A stretch of DNA of 64,000 nucleotides from CAWCDJ01 sp963836015 (lineage in GTDB: Bacteria > Acidobacteriota > Terriglobia > Bryobacterales > Bryobacteraceae): assembly GCA_963836015.1 (NCBI GenBank), contig CAWIIF010000006.1:1-64000 (forward strand), in the 5' to 3' direction. Numbering within the stretch: the stretch's first letter is position 1; every line of letters begins with the position of its first letter. Position numbers and translations under genes: made by a program. Shown piece after piece: positions 37,003 through 46,642 of this stretch. The notes under the pieces are model-generated. The model ran no database searches. It worked only from the letters and a program-made list of their open reading frames with translations, and had not been told where the DNA came from.

Positions 37003-40000
37003 CTAGTCCTTCGCAGCGCGCAGGAGTTCGCGGCCCAGATGGTGGGCCAGGCCACGGTCGGGCATCAGCAGTGCGGATTCGACCAGTTCCCGGCCTTCTT
37101 TCGTGTGCCCCAGATCGATCGCCAGCATCGCCGAGACAATCGCGTTCCCGCTCGATTCGCCGCCGCGGCGGTGAGTCGCCTGAAGCCGCGCCGTCCACTC
37201 CGTGGCGTGGAAATCCGGCAGGCGGCGCGCCAGTTCGTAGGCGAAGACCAGGCTCTCCGTGCCCCCGGCTGACAGGCCGGTGAGCCGGCGGTGCGCGGCA
37301 TCCGCGCGCCCGCAGCGACCCTCCGCCTCTCCCAGCACCGCCTGGTTGGGCGGCGCCGAGATAAAGTGGTCGAGTCCGTCGCGCGTGAACGCGAGCTGCC
37401 CGTCGGCATCGCCGATATGGTCCACGATCGCGAGCGCCTCGCTGCAGCGGCCCCCTCGTGCGTTGGACCGAGCTTCGAGTGCACGCACCCGGATCCACAC
37501 CTGCCGGACGTTGGTGCCTCCCTCTTCGCGCGGGAAGAAGCGGCCCCGGAAAGTAGCCTTGGCCTGATCGAACCGCCCGGCCTCCGCGTAGCTCAGCGCC
37601 AGGTCGTAAACCATTGCCGCCGGCATGTGCGCCCTGTCCGGATACCGCTCGAGCGCCGCGACCGTCTCCGCCGCCGGCCTGGCCATCACACCCAGCGCGG
37701 TGCTGAGCCCGGTGTATAGCTCCGTGTTCGAAGCGTCCGCCGCCAGTCCCGCCTGGAACGCTTCCGCCGCCGCCGGCACGTCGTGCTTGATTCGTAGAAG
37801 CGTGCGGCCCAGGTCGGCATCCAGCACCGGAATCGCCGGGTTGAGCTTCTTCGCGGTCCGCCACTCCCCGATCGCCGCATCCACCATGTCCGAAGCCATC
37901 CGCAGCGAGCCCAGCAGGAAATGCGCCGTCGCATCGTTCGGCCGTTCCCGCACCGCGGCCTCCATCACCGCGAGCGTCTGAGCGCCGTACGGAAACACGT
38001 AACGGGTCGGGATTTTCGCCGCGAGGTCGTACTCGGCGCCCGCGGGCTCTCCCAGCCTCTGCCGGCAGTACGCGCGATAGTAAGCGACCACCGGATCGTT
38101 CTGCGGCAGGGGCACCCCCGGCTCAACCTGTTCCGCGGGCGGCTGCGGGTACTCCCGCCCGAGGACAGTCAGTGCCTCGCGCCACCGCCCAAGGCGCATG
38201 TATTGTGCGGCGATCCTCAGCACGGATTCAGGCCTGATCGCCGCCGGTTCGGACGCCCCCTGTAGGGCGCTGAGTTCTTCCCGGGCGCGCTGGTCATCGG
38301 GCTCTTGCTCCAGGTAAGTCGTGGCTCGCTCCACGTCGCCCCCACGCGCCACCAGCTCCGCCAGTTTCAAATTCCCCGCTGCCCGGAACCGCGGCATACG
38401 CCGCGCGGTCTCGAATTCCAGGCGCGCCTCCCGATCCCGCCCCAGCCCTTCGTACGCCAGCCCGAGATAATACGCGATCTCCGGGTCGTACGTGGCGCTC
38501 GCCTGCGCCTTCTGCAGCCGTCGGACCGCATCGTCGTAACGAAGAAGCGTTGCCGCCAGGCGCCCCGCTGCGACCAGAAGCCCCTGGTCGTCCGGTGCCT
38601 GCTGCAAGGCGCGGTCGTACACTTCGTAGGCTCCCGGCAGGTTTCCGTTCAACTCCAGATCGGTGGCCGCTTCGAGCGGCCCGCCCGCAGCCGGCCGCGG
38701 CTGCGCCCCGGTGCGGATCTCCTTCTCGGGCGTCCAGTCGTATGCGCCTTCGGTCTGCCGCATTAGCGTGTGTCCCGCGCTGTCAAGCAATTCGAATGTC
38801 ACGGGCGATTGCGGAGCGTCCGCCATCTCGAGAGTCCAGGTGCGCTCCGGCGCCAGGTCCACGGTTGCAGCCCGCAGGACGCCCTGCCCATTGAGAAGCC
38901 GCACTTTCGCGCCCGCCGCTGCCCGGTTCGCGTTGAAACCCGCTACCAGCTTCCCGCCCTCGCGATGCAGGTACAGCACGCCCGCCAGGTTGGCGCGCGA
39001 GATACCGCCGATGGCGCGCACCGGCATCCAGGATTCGGTGAACCGAATGCTCTGCCGCGGCTCCAGGAACGCATATGTCTCCTGGTTGCGCATCAGCCCC
39101 GCCTGCACCTCGACGTAGGCGCTGTTGTCGTCGGAGAGGGCGCGCCGCCAGTCGAGTCCGTCGGCATCCACGCCCCACGACCAGATCTTCTTGGCCGGCA
39201 GGTCCGCGTAGTCGGCATAGTGCGCGACGCCCGTCTGCGTCTGCGGATGATAAACACCCATGAACGGTTCGCGGCTGCCGTGCACGAACCGCGAGACCGG
39301 GCCGTGCGTCTGGTTGCGGATCACGCTCTGGTCCATCCCGGCCGAATTGACCGGCCAGGTGTCCACGTCGGTGAACCCGTGGCTGGCGCTCCAGCGCATC
39401 GGGTACCAGACTTTCGAATCGTCCCACACCCGCACCCCCGCGTTGTTCCACCAGTAAAACCGGTGCCGCGCGTCGCTGCGGTTATACAGCGTGACGTGTT
39501 CTTCGAGCACCGTCGTCCCCGGCGCAAGCCGCAGCTCGACGGTCCACTGCATCCCGTACGGCCGGTCGATATTGCCCACGAAGACAGACGCGCTTCCGTC
39601 CGCGTTCTTCGCGATCGAGAAATCCACCGGCGACATCGACACCCAGTTGTGCGACACCGGGAAATTGAACTCGATGCCGAACGCCGCCCACGCCCCGCGA
39701 TACCCGATCTGCGCCTTCTTGATCGACGGGTTCGCGTAAAACATGGGCTGCCCGCTGATCTTGTCGATGCACGTATAGAGGTGCCCGCCGATATCCGGCA
39801 GCACCGAGCACTTCAGGTACTCGTTCTCCAGGTACAAAACGCGCCACGGCACGTCGACGCGCTGGTCCGTGATGCTTTCCCGCAACGTATACGGATAGTT
39901 GAACCGGCTCCCGGCGAACTGGTCGAAGGGCGGATTGGGATCAGGCGCCCCCTCCAGGTAAGTGGGCAGTGTAAGCACATCCTGCCACACCCGAACATCG

Positions 40001-40062
40001 GCCGCCGCAGCGTCCAGGCAGAACGCCATCGCCGCCGCAATACACAAGCTTCGAGCTCGCAT
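37003..40062 (-). CDS. DUF5107 protein with TPR repeats
   Basis: About 1019 residues from ATG at 40062 (an in-frame ATG lies at 40092). A signal peptide is followed by a DUF5107-like carbohydrate-handling domain (about 25-340: YLKCSVLPDIGGHLYTCIDK, FYANPSIKKAQIGYRGAW, GIEFNFPVSHNW), which resembles aldose epimerase-like beta folds. A beta-sandwich (about 340-440) and a long TPR array (about 460-1019) follow. It may bind or process a sugar outside the cytoplasm and dock partners through the repeats. It is 63 bases after the M1 gene. Substrate unknown. Confidence 0.78.
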   Translation of the reverse strand: MRARSLCIAAAMAFCLDAAAADVRVWQDVLTLPTYLEGAPDPNPPFDQFAGSRFNYPYTLRESITDQRVDVPWRVLYLENEYLKCSVLPDIGGHLYTCIDKISGQPMFYANPSIKKAQIGYRGAWAAFGIEFNFPVSHNWVSMSPVDFSIAKNADGSASVFVGNIDRPYGMQWTVELRLAPGTTVLEEHVTLYNRSDARHRFYWWNNAGVRVWDDSKVWYPMRWSASHGFTDVDTWPVNSAGMDQSVIRNQTHGPVSRFVHGSREPFMGVYHPQTQTGVAHYADYADLPAKKIWSWGVDADGLDWRRALSDDNSAYVEVQAGLMRNQETYAFLEPRQSIRFTESWMPVRAIGGISRANLAGVLYLHREGGKLVAGFNANRAAAGAKVRLLNGQGVLRAATVDLAPERTWTLEMADAPQSPVTFELLDSAGHTLMRQTEGAYDWTPEKEIRTGAQPRPAAGGPLEAATDLELNGNLPGAYEVYDRALQQAPDDQGLLVAAGRLAATLLRYDDAVRRLQKAQASATYDPEIAYYLGLAYEGLGRDREARLEFETARRMPRFRAAGNLKLAELVARGGDVERATTYLEQEPDDQRAREELSALQGASEPAAIRPESVLRIAAQYMRLGRWREALTVLGREYPQPPAEQVEPGVPLPQNDPVVAYYRAYCRQRLGEPAGAEYDLAAKIPTRYVFPYGAQTLAVMEAAVRERPNDATAHFLLGSLRMASDMVDAAIGEWRTAKKLNPAIPVLDADLGRTLLRIKHDVPAAAEAFQAGLAADASNTELYTGLSTALGVMARPAAETVAALERYPDRAHMPAAMVYDLALSYAEAGRFDQAKATFRGRFFPREEGGTNVRQVWIRVRALEARSNARGGRCSEALAIVDHIGDADGQLAFTRDGLDHFISAPPNQAVLGEAEGRCGRADAAHRRLTGLSAGGTESLVFAYELARRLPDFHATEWTARLQATHRRGGESSGNAIVSAMLAIDLGHTKEGRELVESALLMPDRGLAHHLGRELLRAAKD

Positions 40063-40125
40063 GCGACTACATCGTACACCCATGAGAGGCACAGAGCCGC
40101 GTCCGTGAGCGGGCCGATACGCGCC

Positions 40126-42654
40126 TCAACGTTTTTCCAGGCGATCGATCCGCGCCTTCAGCTCGCTGTTCTCCTTCTCGAGCTCGGCAACCCGCCCGCG
40201 CAGCGACGACAGATCGCCGGCCGCGGCCGGCGCCGTCCCGGACGCAGATGCCGCACCGATCGATGCGGCGGCCCGGCGCGCGGCCGCGGCGATATTCGGA
40301 AGCGGTTCGGACGCCGCGAAGCGTTTCAGCGCTTCCACGGTGGACGGGTCACGGCGAATCTCGAGCGCGGCGATGCCGGCCATGCGGTCCCCTTTCTCCG
40401 GGTCGTCGAGTGCTTCGATCAGGCGGGCGCCGACTTTGGCTTTGCCCTTGGCCAGACCGCCCAGTCCCCGCAACGCAGCGGTCCGCACCTGGTCGTCCGG
40501 ATCTTCCGTAAGCGGCAGGAGCACTGCCGCAGCGCTTTCGTCGCCGGTTTCCGCCGCCGCTTCGACCGCGGCCGCGCGCACCGCGCTCGCGCCGGCGGCC
40601 AGGAACGGCCTGAACGTATCCAGCCCGGGGTGCAAACGCGCCAGAGCCAGCAGGGCCGCCCGGCGGACCGTGCCGGTCTTGTCGCTCCGCGCCGATTCCA
40701 GCAGACGGCTCGTTGTGGCTGGATCCGCCTTCAGTCCTCCAAGCGCCTCAGCGGCAGCCTCCCGCACCTCGAAATTATCCGCCGTAAGCAACTGCAGGAG
40801 CCCGGGGCGCGCCGCTTCCGAACGGATTCTCCCGAGCGCTTCCACCGCTTCGACACGCACTCCGAAGAACCCGTCGGAAGCCGCCGCGCGGCCCAGCGCA
40901 TCCACCGCCTCCGCCCCGCCCAGGGCGCCCAGAGCGGCCGCGGCCTCCTCGCGGTTCAGCGCCCGCGGAGCATTCTGCAACTGCCAGATCCATTCCCCGG
41001 CCGGCTTCCGGAAATCGACCGTCTTGAGGATGATGTCGCGCGGATCGAACAACACCGTACGGGGTCTCAAGCGGAGCGGGAAATACAGGTCTTCGGCTTC
41101 CCGGCTGGCTTGGAACGTGAAGCTCTCGGCCCCCGCGCCTCCCAGCGTTTCGATTTCGACGGGCACACGGAACGGCGCGGGCTTGCCATCGACCTTCTGG
41201 GTCTGTTTGACCGAGATATGCAGCAGGCTGTTGGTGGAATCGTAATCCCACGCCACTTCGAATTGCGGGTTGCCGGGCCGGTACACATACTGGTCGAAGA
41301 GCAATTCGAGATCCTGGCCGGTGGCCTCGCTGATCGCTTCCGAAAAATCGCTGGTTGTGGCGGCCTGGTAGCTGAATTTGCCGGCGTAGTGCTGAATTGC
41401 CTGCCAGAAGCGCGCGTCCCCGAGCTGGCCGCGAATCATGTGCAGGGTCCAGCCGCCCTTGCTGTAAATCATGGCGTAAGGAAAGCCGGCGCTCTCGCCC
41501 TCCCTCGGGACCACCGCGACGTGGACCGGAGAGCTGGTGATGGAGCGCTCCGCGCGAAGTTCGTTCCAATCGAAGACGTCGCGTCCCTCCGCGTGCTCCT
41601 GCCAGAGCGCGGCGAAATAGGTGGCGAATCCCTCGTTCAGCCAGGCGTGCCGCCAATCGGCACAGGTTACCAGGTCGCCGAACCACTGGTGGGACATCTC
41701 ATGCGAGATCAGGCCGTCGGCGCGCTGCCTCCGGTCGTCGAAGTTGTCCGAGTCCAGCAGGGCGCTGGCTCCGAGCGTGGTGGCGCTGGTATTCTCCATG
41801 CCTCCGCCGAAAGTGTCGACGGCCGCCTGCGAATACTTCTGCCAGGGGTAAGGGGCGATGTGCTCCGAGAAGAACTCGAGCATCTGGGTTGTCCGTCCGA
41901 AGGTGCGGTCGATTTCGCCGCCCCTGCCGCGCGGCACGAAATACTCCACCGGCACCTTCCAGTTTTCCGTGTGCTCGTCGAACTCTCCGGCAACCAGCGA
42001 AACCAGGTAGGTGGACATCGGCTTCTCCTCGACCCAGTGGAAGGTCACGGTGCCGGCGCCCGTGTTCTCCTTCTCTCCGGCCAGCCTGCCGTTGGAAATG
42101 GCTTTCCATCCGGAGGGCACCGTCACGAGCATCTCGGTGGTGGTCTTGTCGTTCGGGAAGTCGTAGGCGGGGAACCAGTAGCGGTTGTTGCCGCCGGCGG
42201 TGTCGCCGTCCGCCCAGATCTGCTTCGGCCGGTTCGGATGGTGCTTGTCCGGGAACACAAAGAACAATCCGCGCTTCGGCTGGGCGGTATAGCGGATGAC
42301 GAATTCGACCGGCCTGCCGGCCGGATACTGCCGGGTGAGCGTAATGAAGAGCTGCTGGTCGGTGGTCCGGAAATCGAGTTTGCGGCCGGCCTCCGTGATG
42401 CTCTCGATCTTCAGCCCCGCGCTGTCGAGAGCCACTTCGCGCAGATCTCCGGCGAGCGGCGCCAGGCGCAGCGTAGCGGTGCCGAGCAGTTCGCGGCGGG
42501 ACAGGTCGAAGGCCAGCTCCAGCTTAAGGTGCTGCAGGTCGTACGTCCGGCTTCGCGCGTATTCCGCTTTTTCGTTATAAGGATTCTGGGCAAGAGCGGC
42601 CTGCCCGATAAGGATGAGAAGAAGAAGGGCCGATTTCATGGCGGATGGCGTCAT
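40126..42654 (-). CDS. M1 family aminopeptidase with HEAT repeats and coiled-coil tail
   Basis: 842 residues from ATG 42654 or 827 from ATG 42639; a signal peptide follows either. The exopeptidase motif reads GGGMENTSA (about 275), and the zinc site is SHEMSHQWFG with the third ligand Glu in WLNEGFATYF. After the catalytic part, residues about 560-800 are HEAT-like repeats (VRRAALLALARLH, VRTAALRGLGGLA). The last 25 residues form a short coiled coil (LRGRVAELEKENSELKARID). It is an exported metalloaminopeptidase. A hairpin at 42643-42667 lies over its first start codon. Confidence 0.9.
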   Translation of the reverse strand: MTPSAMKSALLLLILIGQAALAQNPYNEKAEYARSRTYDLQHLKLELAFDLSRRELLGTATLRLAPLAGDLREVALDSAGLKIESITEAGRKLDFRTTDQQLFITLTRQYPAGRPVEFVIRYTAQPKRGLFFVFPDKHHPNRPKQIWADGDTAGGNNRYWFPAYDFPNDKTTTEMLVTVPSGWKAISNGRLAGEKENTGAGTVTFHWVEEKPMSTYLVSLVAGEFDEHTENWKVPVEYFVPRGRGGEIDRTFGRTTQMLEFFSEHIAPYPWQKYSQAAVDTFGGGMENTSATTLGASALLDSDNFDDRRQRADGLISHEMSHQWFGDLVTCADWRHAWLNEGFATYFAALWQEHAEGRDVFDWNELRAERSITSSPVHVAVVPREGESAGFPYAMIYSKGGWTLHMIRGQLGDARFWQAIQHYAGKFSYQAATTSDFSEAISEATGQDLELLFDQYVYRPGNPQFEVAWDYDSTNSLLHISVKQTQKVDGKPAPFRVPVEIETLGGAGAESFTFQASREAEDLYFPLRLRPRTVLFDPRDIILKTVDFRKPAGEWIWQLQNAPRALNREEAAAALGALGGAEAVDALGRAAASDGFFGVRVEAVEALGRIRSEAARPGLLQLLTADNFEVREAAAEALGGLKADPATTSRLLESARSDKTGTVRRAALLALARLHPGLDTFRPFLAAGASAVRAAAVEAAAETGDESAAAVLLPLTEDPDDQVRTAALRGLGGLAKGKAKVGARLIEALDDPEKGDRMAGIAALEIRRDPSTVEALKRFAASEPLPNIAAAARRAAASIGAASASGTAPAAAGDLSSLRGRVAELEKENSELKARIDRLEKR

Positions 42655-42667
42655 TGTAACGCCATCC
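42643..42667 (-). promoter_or_regulatory. 9-bp perfect hairpin over the M1 aminopeptidase start
   Basis: GGATGGCGT (42643-42651) pairs with ACGCCATCC (42659-42667), loop CATTGTA. The start codon at 42654 lies in the loop; the ATG at 42639 lies just after the stem. It sits between the FhaA-like stop (42678) and the M1 gene and may end the upstream operon or limit M1 translation. Confidence 0.45.
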
Positions 42668-42677
42668 GGGATGACGT

Positions 42678-43439
42678 TCAGCGCTCAAACCGCAGGCAAG
42701 CCCGGCCCAGGTATATCTCGTCTCCCGGCCGCAGCTTCTCGCCGCGCCGGTTCCCGGAAGGAACATCCACCGGACGGCCGTCGCGAAATACCCGGGTGCC
42801 GAACTCGCTTCCATCGTCGCAGATGCGGTAGTCGCCGCCCTCCAGACGGATGTGTGCGTGCTTCCGCGAAACGGTAGCGTTGGCTTCGTCGCCGCCTTCT
42901 TCGAAAACCACGTCGTTGCGGCGCACCACGCGCTGCTCCGCGTCGGTCAGCTCGGCCATCCGGCCGATGTTCACACGCCGCTTTCCCAACTCGTATTCCC
43001 CGAGGCCGGTCTTGCCGCGAACCACCACTACGCGCGCCTTTGGAAGTTCGCCGGCGGCCTCCGGCGCCTCCACCCGGTACTCGATCTCGAACGGCCCGTC
43101 GCCGGTTTCTGAGGTTTCGACCTCCACGCCGAAGCCGCGCGGCATCTCGCAGCCGGCCCCGTTCAGCGCTTCGCGGATGTCGGCTCCCAGCCGCTCGCCG
43201 AAGGCCGTCTGGTAGAGCGCCCGGCGGTCCGCGTCGGCCGAGATCAGTGTCACCGCGACGCGGGTATACGGAAACACCCGCCGTCCGCGCCCCACTGTTT
43301 GAACCTTGCCTTCGATCTGCTCCAGAATCGCGCGATGCACCAGCAGCAGCTCGTCGGCCTGCGCCGCGCCGAACATCTTGTCCGACCAGCGGCGGAAGCC
43401 GCGCTCGATGGATTTCTCGATTTCCGAAAACAGGCTCAT
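42678..43439 (-). CDS. FhaA-like protein: DUF3662-type N-domain plus FHA domain
   Basis: 253 residues. The N-terminal about 115 residues match the DUF3662 domain of actinobacterial FhaA (FSEIEKSIERGFRRWSDKMF, RVFPYTRVAVTLIS). A short linker leads to an FHA domain (about 150-253) with VNIGR, SRKHAHIRLEGGDYRICD and SEFGTRVFRDGRPV. FHA domains bind phosphothreonine, so this is a reader of the Ser/Thr kinases encoded upstream. In actinobacteria FhaA helps to control peptidoglycan synthesis. The start overlaps the SEDS-PBP stop by 4 bases. Confidence 0.87.
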   Translation of the reverse strand: MSLFSEIEKSIERGFRRWSDKMFGAAQADELLLVHRAILEQIEGKVQTVGRGRRVFPYTRVAVTLISADADRRALYQTAFGERLGADIREALNGAGCEMPRGFGVEVETSETGDGPFEIEYRVEAPEAAGELPKARVVVVRGKTGLGEYELGKRRVNIGRMAELTDAEQRVVRRNDVVFEEGGDEANATVSRKHAHIRLEGGDYRICDDGSEFGTRVFRDGRPVDVPSGNRRGEKLRPGDEIYLGRACLRFER

Positions 43440-46400
43440 GGTTGGACCAGCCCCAGCTTGGCGGCCGCGTTGACGATTTCCGCCGCCGCGGGTGCCGCCG
43501 CCGTGCCGCCGTACACTCCATTTTCCACCAATACCGCGAAGGCGATCTTCCGCCGCGTGCCGCCGTACGGCGCGAATCCGATGAACCAGGCGTGCGACGG
43601 GGCGTCCGCCAGCTCCGCCGTGCCGGTCTTTCCGGCGATCGGGAGCGCCGCCGCGGCCGCCCGCCGCCCCGTCCCCGAGGTCACCACCTCGCGCATGAAG
43701 CGCGCCAGCGTCTGATCGTCGCCCGGCGCCAGTACCGTCTCCGGAGGCGAATTGCGCGGATTGGTCTCATCCGAGATCCAGCGCCCCTGCGGCATCAGGC
43801 CTCCGTTGGCCACCGTGGCGGCCACCCGCGCCATCTGGAAAGGCGATGCCACCACCTGCCCTTGTCCGTAGGATGCCTGCGGCAGCGCCTTTCGCAGTTG
43901 GGCCGCCGTGTTGGGCGAGGCCGTCGCGATGCCCAGCAGGTTGGCCGTATCGAACAGCGGCCCGGCCCCCACTTCGTAGGCGCCCAGCTGGGCGAAGTAG
44001 GCATTGCAGGAGACCACGATGCCGCGCTCCATGTTCACCGTGCCGTGCGGCACCGAATCCTGAACGTCGTCGCGGATCGGCCGGTTCGATCCTTTGATGT
44101 AGTTGCCCACGCGACCGTCCGGCAGCCGGATGCACTCGTAGGTCTTCTGCGTGAGCTGCGCATCCTTGCGCAGCGCCGCCATGGCGGTGACGATCTTGAA
44201 AGTCGAGCCGGGCGGATAGAGGCCGTAGCGGGCGCGGTCCAGGTAGGCGCCCGGACCCGCCGCCGCGGTTGTCCCATCGGGCGGCAACGGATAGCTTACG
44301 GCCGCCAGCAGGTCGCCCGTGCCGGAATCCATCACCACCGCCGCGCCTTTGCTCTTGCCGGCGTGCTGGAGCTGTTCCCGCAGGATCTCCGCCACCTTGA
44401 TCTGCAGCCGCGCATCGATCGACATGCGAACATCGCGCGGGCGGTCGAGCACGCGCCGCACCGCCGGATTGTCGGGTTCGCTGCGGTGGCGCAGCAGCGG
44501 CACCAGTTCGCGGTAATCGTAGCGCAGCACCCGCTCCATCAGGCCGGTCTTCGGGTTCTTCACCTCCACCAGCGTGGGGCGGTCGTCGTAGCCGCGCAGA
44601 CGGCGCGCGGAGTCGCGTTCCACGAAAGAGGTGTTGCTGGCGCCCCAGCGAAGGCGCGTCCGCAGGTCGCCCAGGAGGTCGAACATCAAGGGACCGAGCG
44701 GATAGTAGCGGCTGTCGCCGCGCGGGCAGGCGCGGTCGATGTCGATGCCGAGCTGCTGATATTCCGCACGGTGCTTCGCCAGCTCGTCCCAGTTGCTGGT
44801 AGCCAGCGGCAGCCCGTTGCGGTCGTAGATGGTGCCCTTGGGAATCTCGCGCATCACATCCTGGAAGCGCGGATTGTACTGGTAGCGGCGCGCGCCATCG
44901 GCCTGCACCACCAGCGTCCCGGCGCCCATCACCGCCTGGTCGCGCGCCACCTGCACCCACGCCGCCTTGGCCAGGATCACCGCCCCGCCCGCCGCAAACA
45001 CCAGGCCGGCAGCGCGCACCGGCAGGCGGAACGGGAGGGTGCGTTCCTCGCCGCCGGCCCGTGAGGAAATCGAAAGCAGGATCGCGATCACCAGGAAATT
45101 CGCCAGCATGGACGAGCGGCCGTAGCTCAGAAACGGCGTCACCACTCCGGAGAGCGGCAGCACGCCCAGCGCGCCGCCCGCAATCAGCAGGACCTGCACC
45201 GCCGTGGCCGAGGCCAGTCCGGCGCCCAGAAAGAACTCGTAGTCGGTGCGCGCCCGCAGCGCCACCCGGATCGAGCGCCACACGATCAGCGCGTACAGTG
45301 CGAACACCGCCGCCACGCCCAGGAAGCCCCACTCCTCGCCGAGGGCGGAAAGGATCAGGTCCGTGTGCGCGGCCGGAACCAGTTGCGGATCGCCCAGCCC
45401 GATTCCCATTCCGGACACGCCGCCGGTGGCGAACGCCCACAACGACTGCGCCAACTGGTCGCCGCCGTGCACCAGGTTGTCCCACGGGGAAAGCCACATC
45501 GAGACGCGCTCCCCCACCGTATGCGGAATGCCGATGAAGTACCCCGCGACGAACCCGGACGCCAGCAGCAGCAGGCCCGCCGCCGGAACCAGGGCGCTGC
45601 CGCGCGCAATCCCGTACAGGATCAGGAACAGGCACGCAAACACCAGCGCCGGCCCCATATCCCTTTGCAGAAAGAAGAAAGCCAGAGCCAGCACTACCGA
45701 GACCAGCACCGGGAGCGTGTACTCCACCGGTGGAATGTCGAACCGGCGGGTGAGCGCGGCCAGCCCCGGCCGCGTTTCGCGCGCGTGGCGCAGCACGTCC
45801 CAGCGCTGCGCGAAGTATCCTGCCAGGAACAGCACCAGCAGTACGCGGATCAGCTCCACCGGCTGGAACCCGAACAGGTTGACCTTGGCGTCGCTGGTTC
45901 CCGGCCCGGAGCCGAACAGCACCAGCAGCACCGAAAGCCCGAAGCTCGCCAGCAGCGGCACAAAGCTCAGCTTGCCTAAGAGCCGCTCGAAGTGGATCAG
46001 GCTGGCCGCGGCGAGCACGAGGCACCCGCCGACCACGCCCTGCGCGAAATCGACGAACAACAGGTTGTCGCGCACCGGGTCGCGCAGGCTGATCATGAGG
46101 ATCAGGCCCGCGCCGGTCAGCAGCAGGATGGCCGGCAGAAACGTCTGGTCCCCGCGAAAACCGCGGACGCTCCACCACAGGTGTGTCAGCAGGTACGCGG
46201 CAAAAAACAGCCCGATCCAGAGATAAAAGGCCCGCCGGAACTGCTCCGGGCGCCGAACCACGAACAGCGGCTTCAATTGGCGGAACTGATCGGCCGTCAG
46301 GACCCCGCGGATGCGGCCCACGTTGGAGAGCCCGCCCGAGGTGTAGTAGATCTTGCGCGCGATCTCCTGTCGCTGGCGCGAATCGGGTATGATGCGCAGC

Positions 46401-46642
46401 GCCGGCAGCAGGTCTTCGCGCGTGGCCAGGTCGTTCAGATTCAATAGCGTTTTGGAGGTCAGACCCTGCCCGGCCTGTGTCAGGATGGGCGCCTTGGCCT
46501 GGTAGACCAGGTACAGCCCGGCGCCTACGAGCAGCGCGGCCGCCGCTGTCCAGGCCAGTTCCGCGAGACGCCAGCCGCCCGACCGGCCAGGGCCGCGGCG
46601 CACTTCCGCGCGATCCGCCGCCCTGCTTTTAGTTACCGCCAT
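43436..46642 (-). CDS. Fused SEDS glycosyltransferase (FtsW/RodA) and class B penicillin-binding protein
   Basis: 1068 residues. A basic N-terminus and one helix (about 28-48), a short outer domain (to about 125), then a multi-helix SEDS region (about 130-545) with VSMWLSPWDN, AHTDLILSALGEEWGF and TPFLSYGRSSMLAN. A PBP2-type transpeptidase part (about 560-1068) follows: KGTIYDRNGLPLA, active serine in PPGSTFKIV (about 815), SCN (about 878) and AGKTGTAEL (about 1003). SEDS proteins polymerise lipid II and their class B partner crosslinks; here both are one chain. In most bacteria they are separate proteins. It overlaps the kinase gene upstream by 10 bases. Confidence 0.93.
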   Translation of the reverse strand: MAVTKSRAADRAEVRRGPGRSGGWRLAELAWTAAAALLVGAGLYLVYQAKAPILTQAGQGLTSKTLLNLNDLATREDLLPALRIIPDSRQRQEIARKIYYTSGGLSNVGRIRGVLTADQFRQLKPLFVVRRPEQFRRAFYLWIGLFFAAYLLTHLWWSVRGFRGDQTFLPAILLLTGAGLILMISLRDPVRDNLLFVDFAQGVVGGCLVLAAASLIHFERLLGKLSFVPLLASFGLSVLLVLFGSGPGTSDAKVNLFGFQPVELIRVLLVLFLAGYFAQRWDVLRHARETRPGLAALTRRFDIPPVEYTLPVLVSVVLALAFFFLQRDMGPALVFACLFLILYGIARGSALVPAAGLLLLASGFVAGYFIGIPHTVGERVSMWLSPWDNLVHGGDQLAQSLWAFATGGVSGMGIGLGDPQLVPAAHTDLILSALGEEWGFLGVAAVFALYALIVWRSIRVALRARTDYEFFLGAGLASATAVQVLLIAGGALGVLPLSGVVTPFLSYGRSSMLANFLVIAILLSISSRAGGEERTLPFRLPVRAAGLVFAAGGAVILAKAAWVQVARDQAVMGAGTLVVQADGARRYQYNPRFQDVMREIPKGTIYDRNGLPLATSNWDELAKHRAEYQQLGIDIDRACPRGDSRYYPLGPLMFDLLGDLRTRLRWGASNTSFVERDSARRLRGYDDRPTLVEVKNPKTGLMERVLRYDYRELVPLLRHRSEPDNPAVRRVLDRPRDVRMSIDARLQIKVAEILREQLQHAGKSKGAAVVMDSGTGDLLAAVSYPLPPDGTTAAAGPGAYLDRARYGLYPPGSTFKIVTAMAALRKDAQLTQKTYECIRLPDGRVGNYIKGSNRPIRDDVQDSVPHGTVNMERGIVVSCNAYFAQLGAYEVGAGPLFDTANLLGIATASPNTAAQLRKALPQASYGQGQVVASPFQMARVAATVANGGLMPQGRWISDETNPRNSPPETVLAPGDDQTLARFMREVVTSGTGRRAAAAALPIAGKTGTAELADAPSHAWFIGFAPYGGTRRKIAFAVLVENGVYGGTAAAPAAAEIVNAAAKLGLVQP

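Noticed and set aside
38770..42831. A 1353-codon open frame on the plus strand
   Set aside because: It is antisense to the DUF5107 and M1 genes, is Arg/His/Pro-rich and shows no family motif. High GC and codon bias make such shadow frames common here.
43040..45064. A 674-codon open frame on the plus strand
   Set aside because: Antisense to the SEDS-PBP fusion; Arg/His-rich with no domain.
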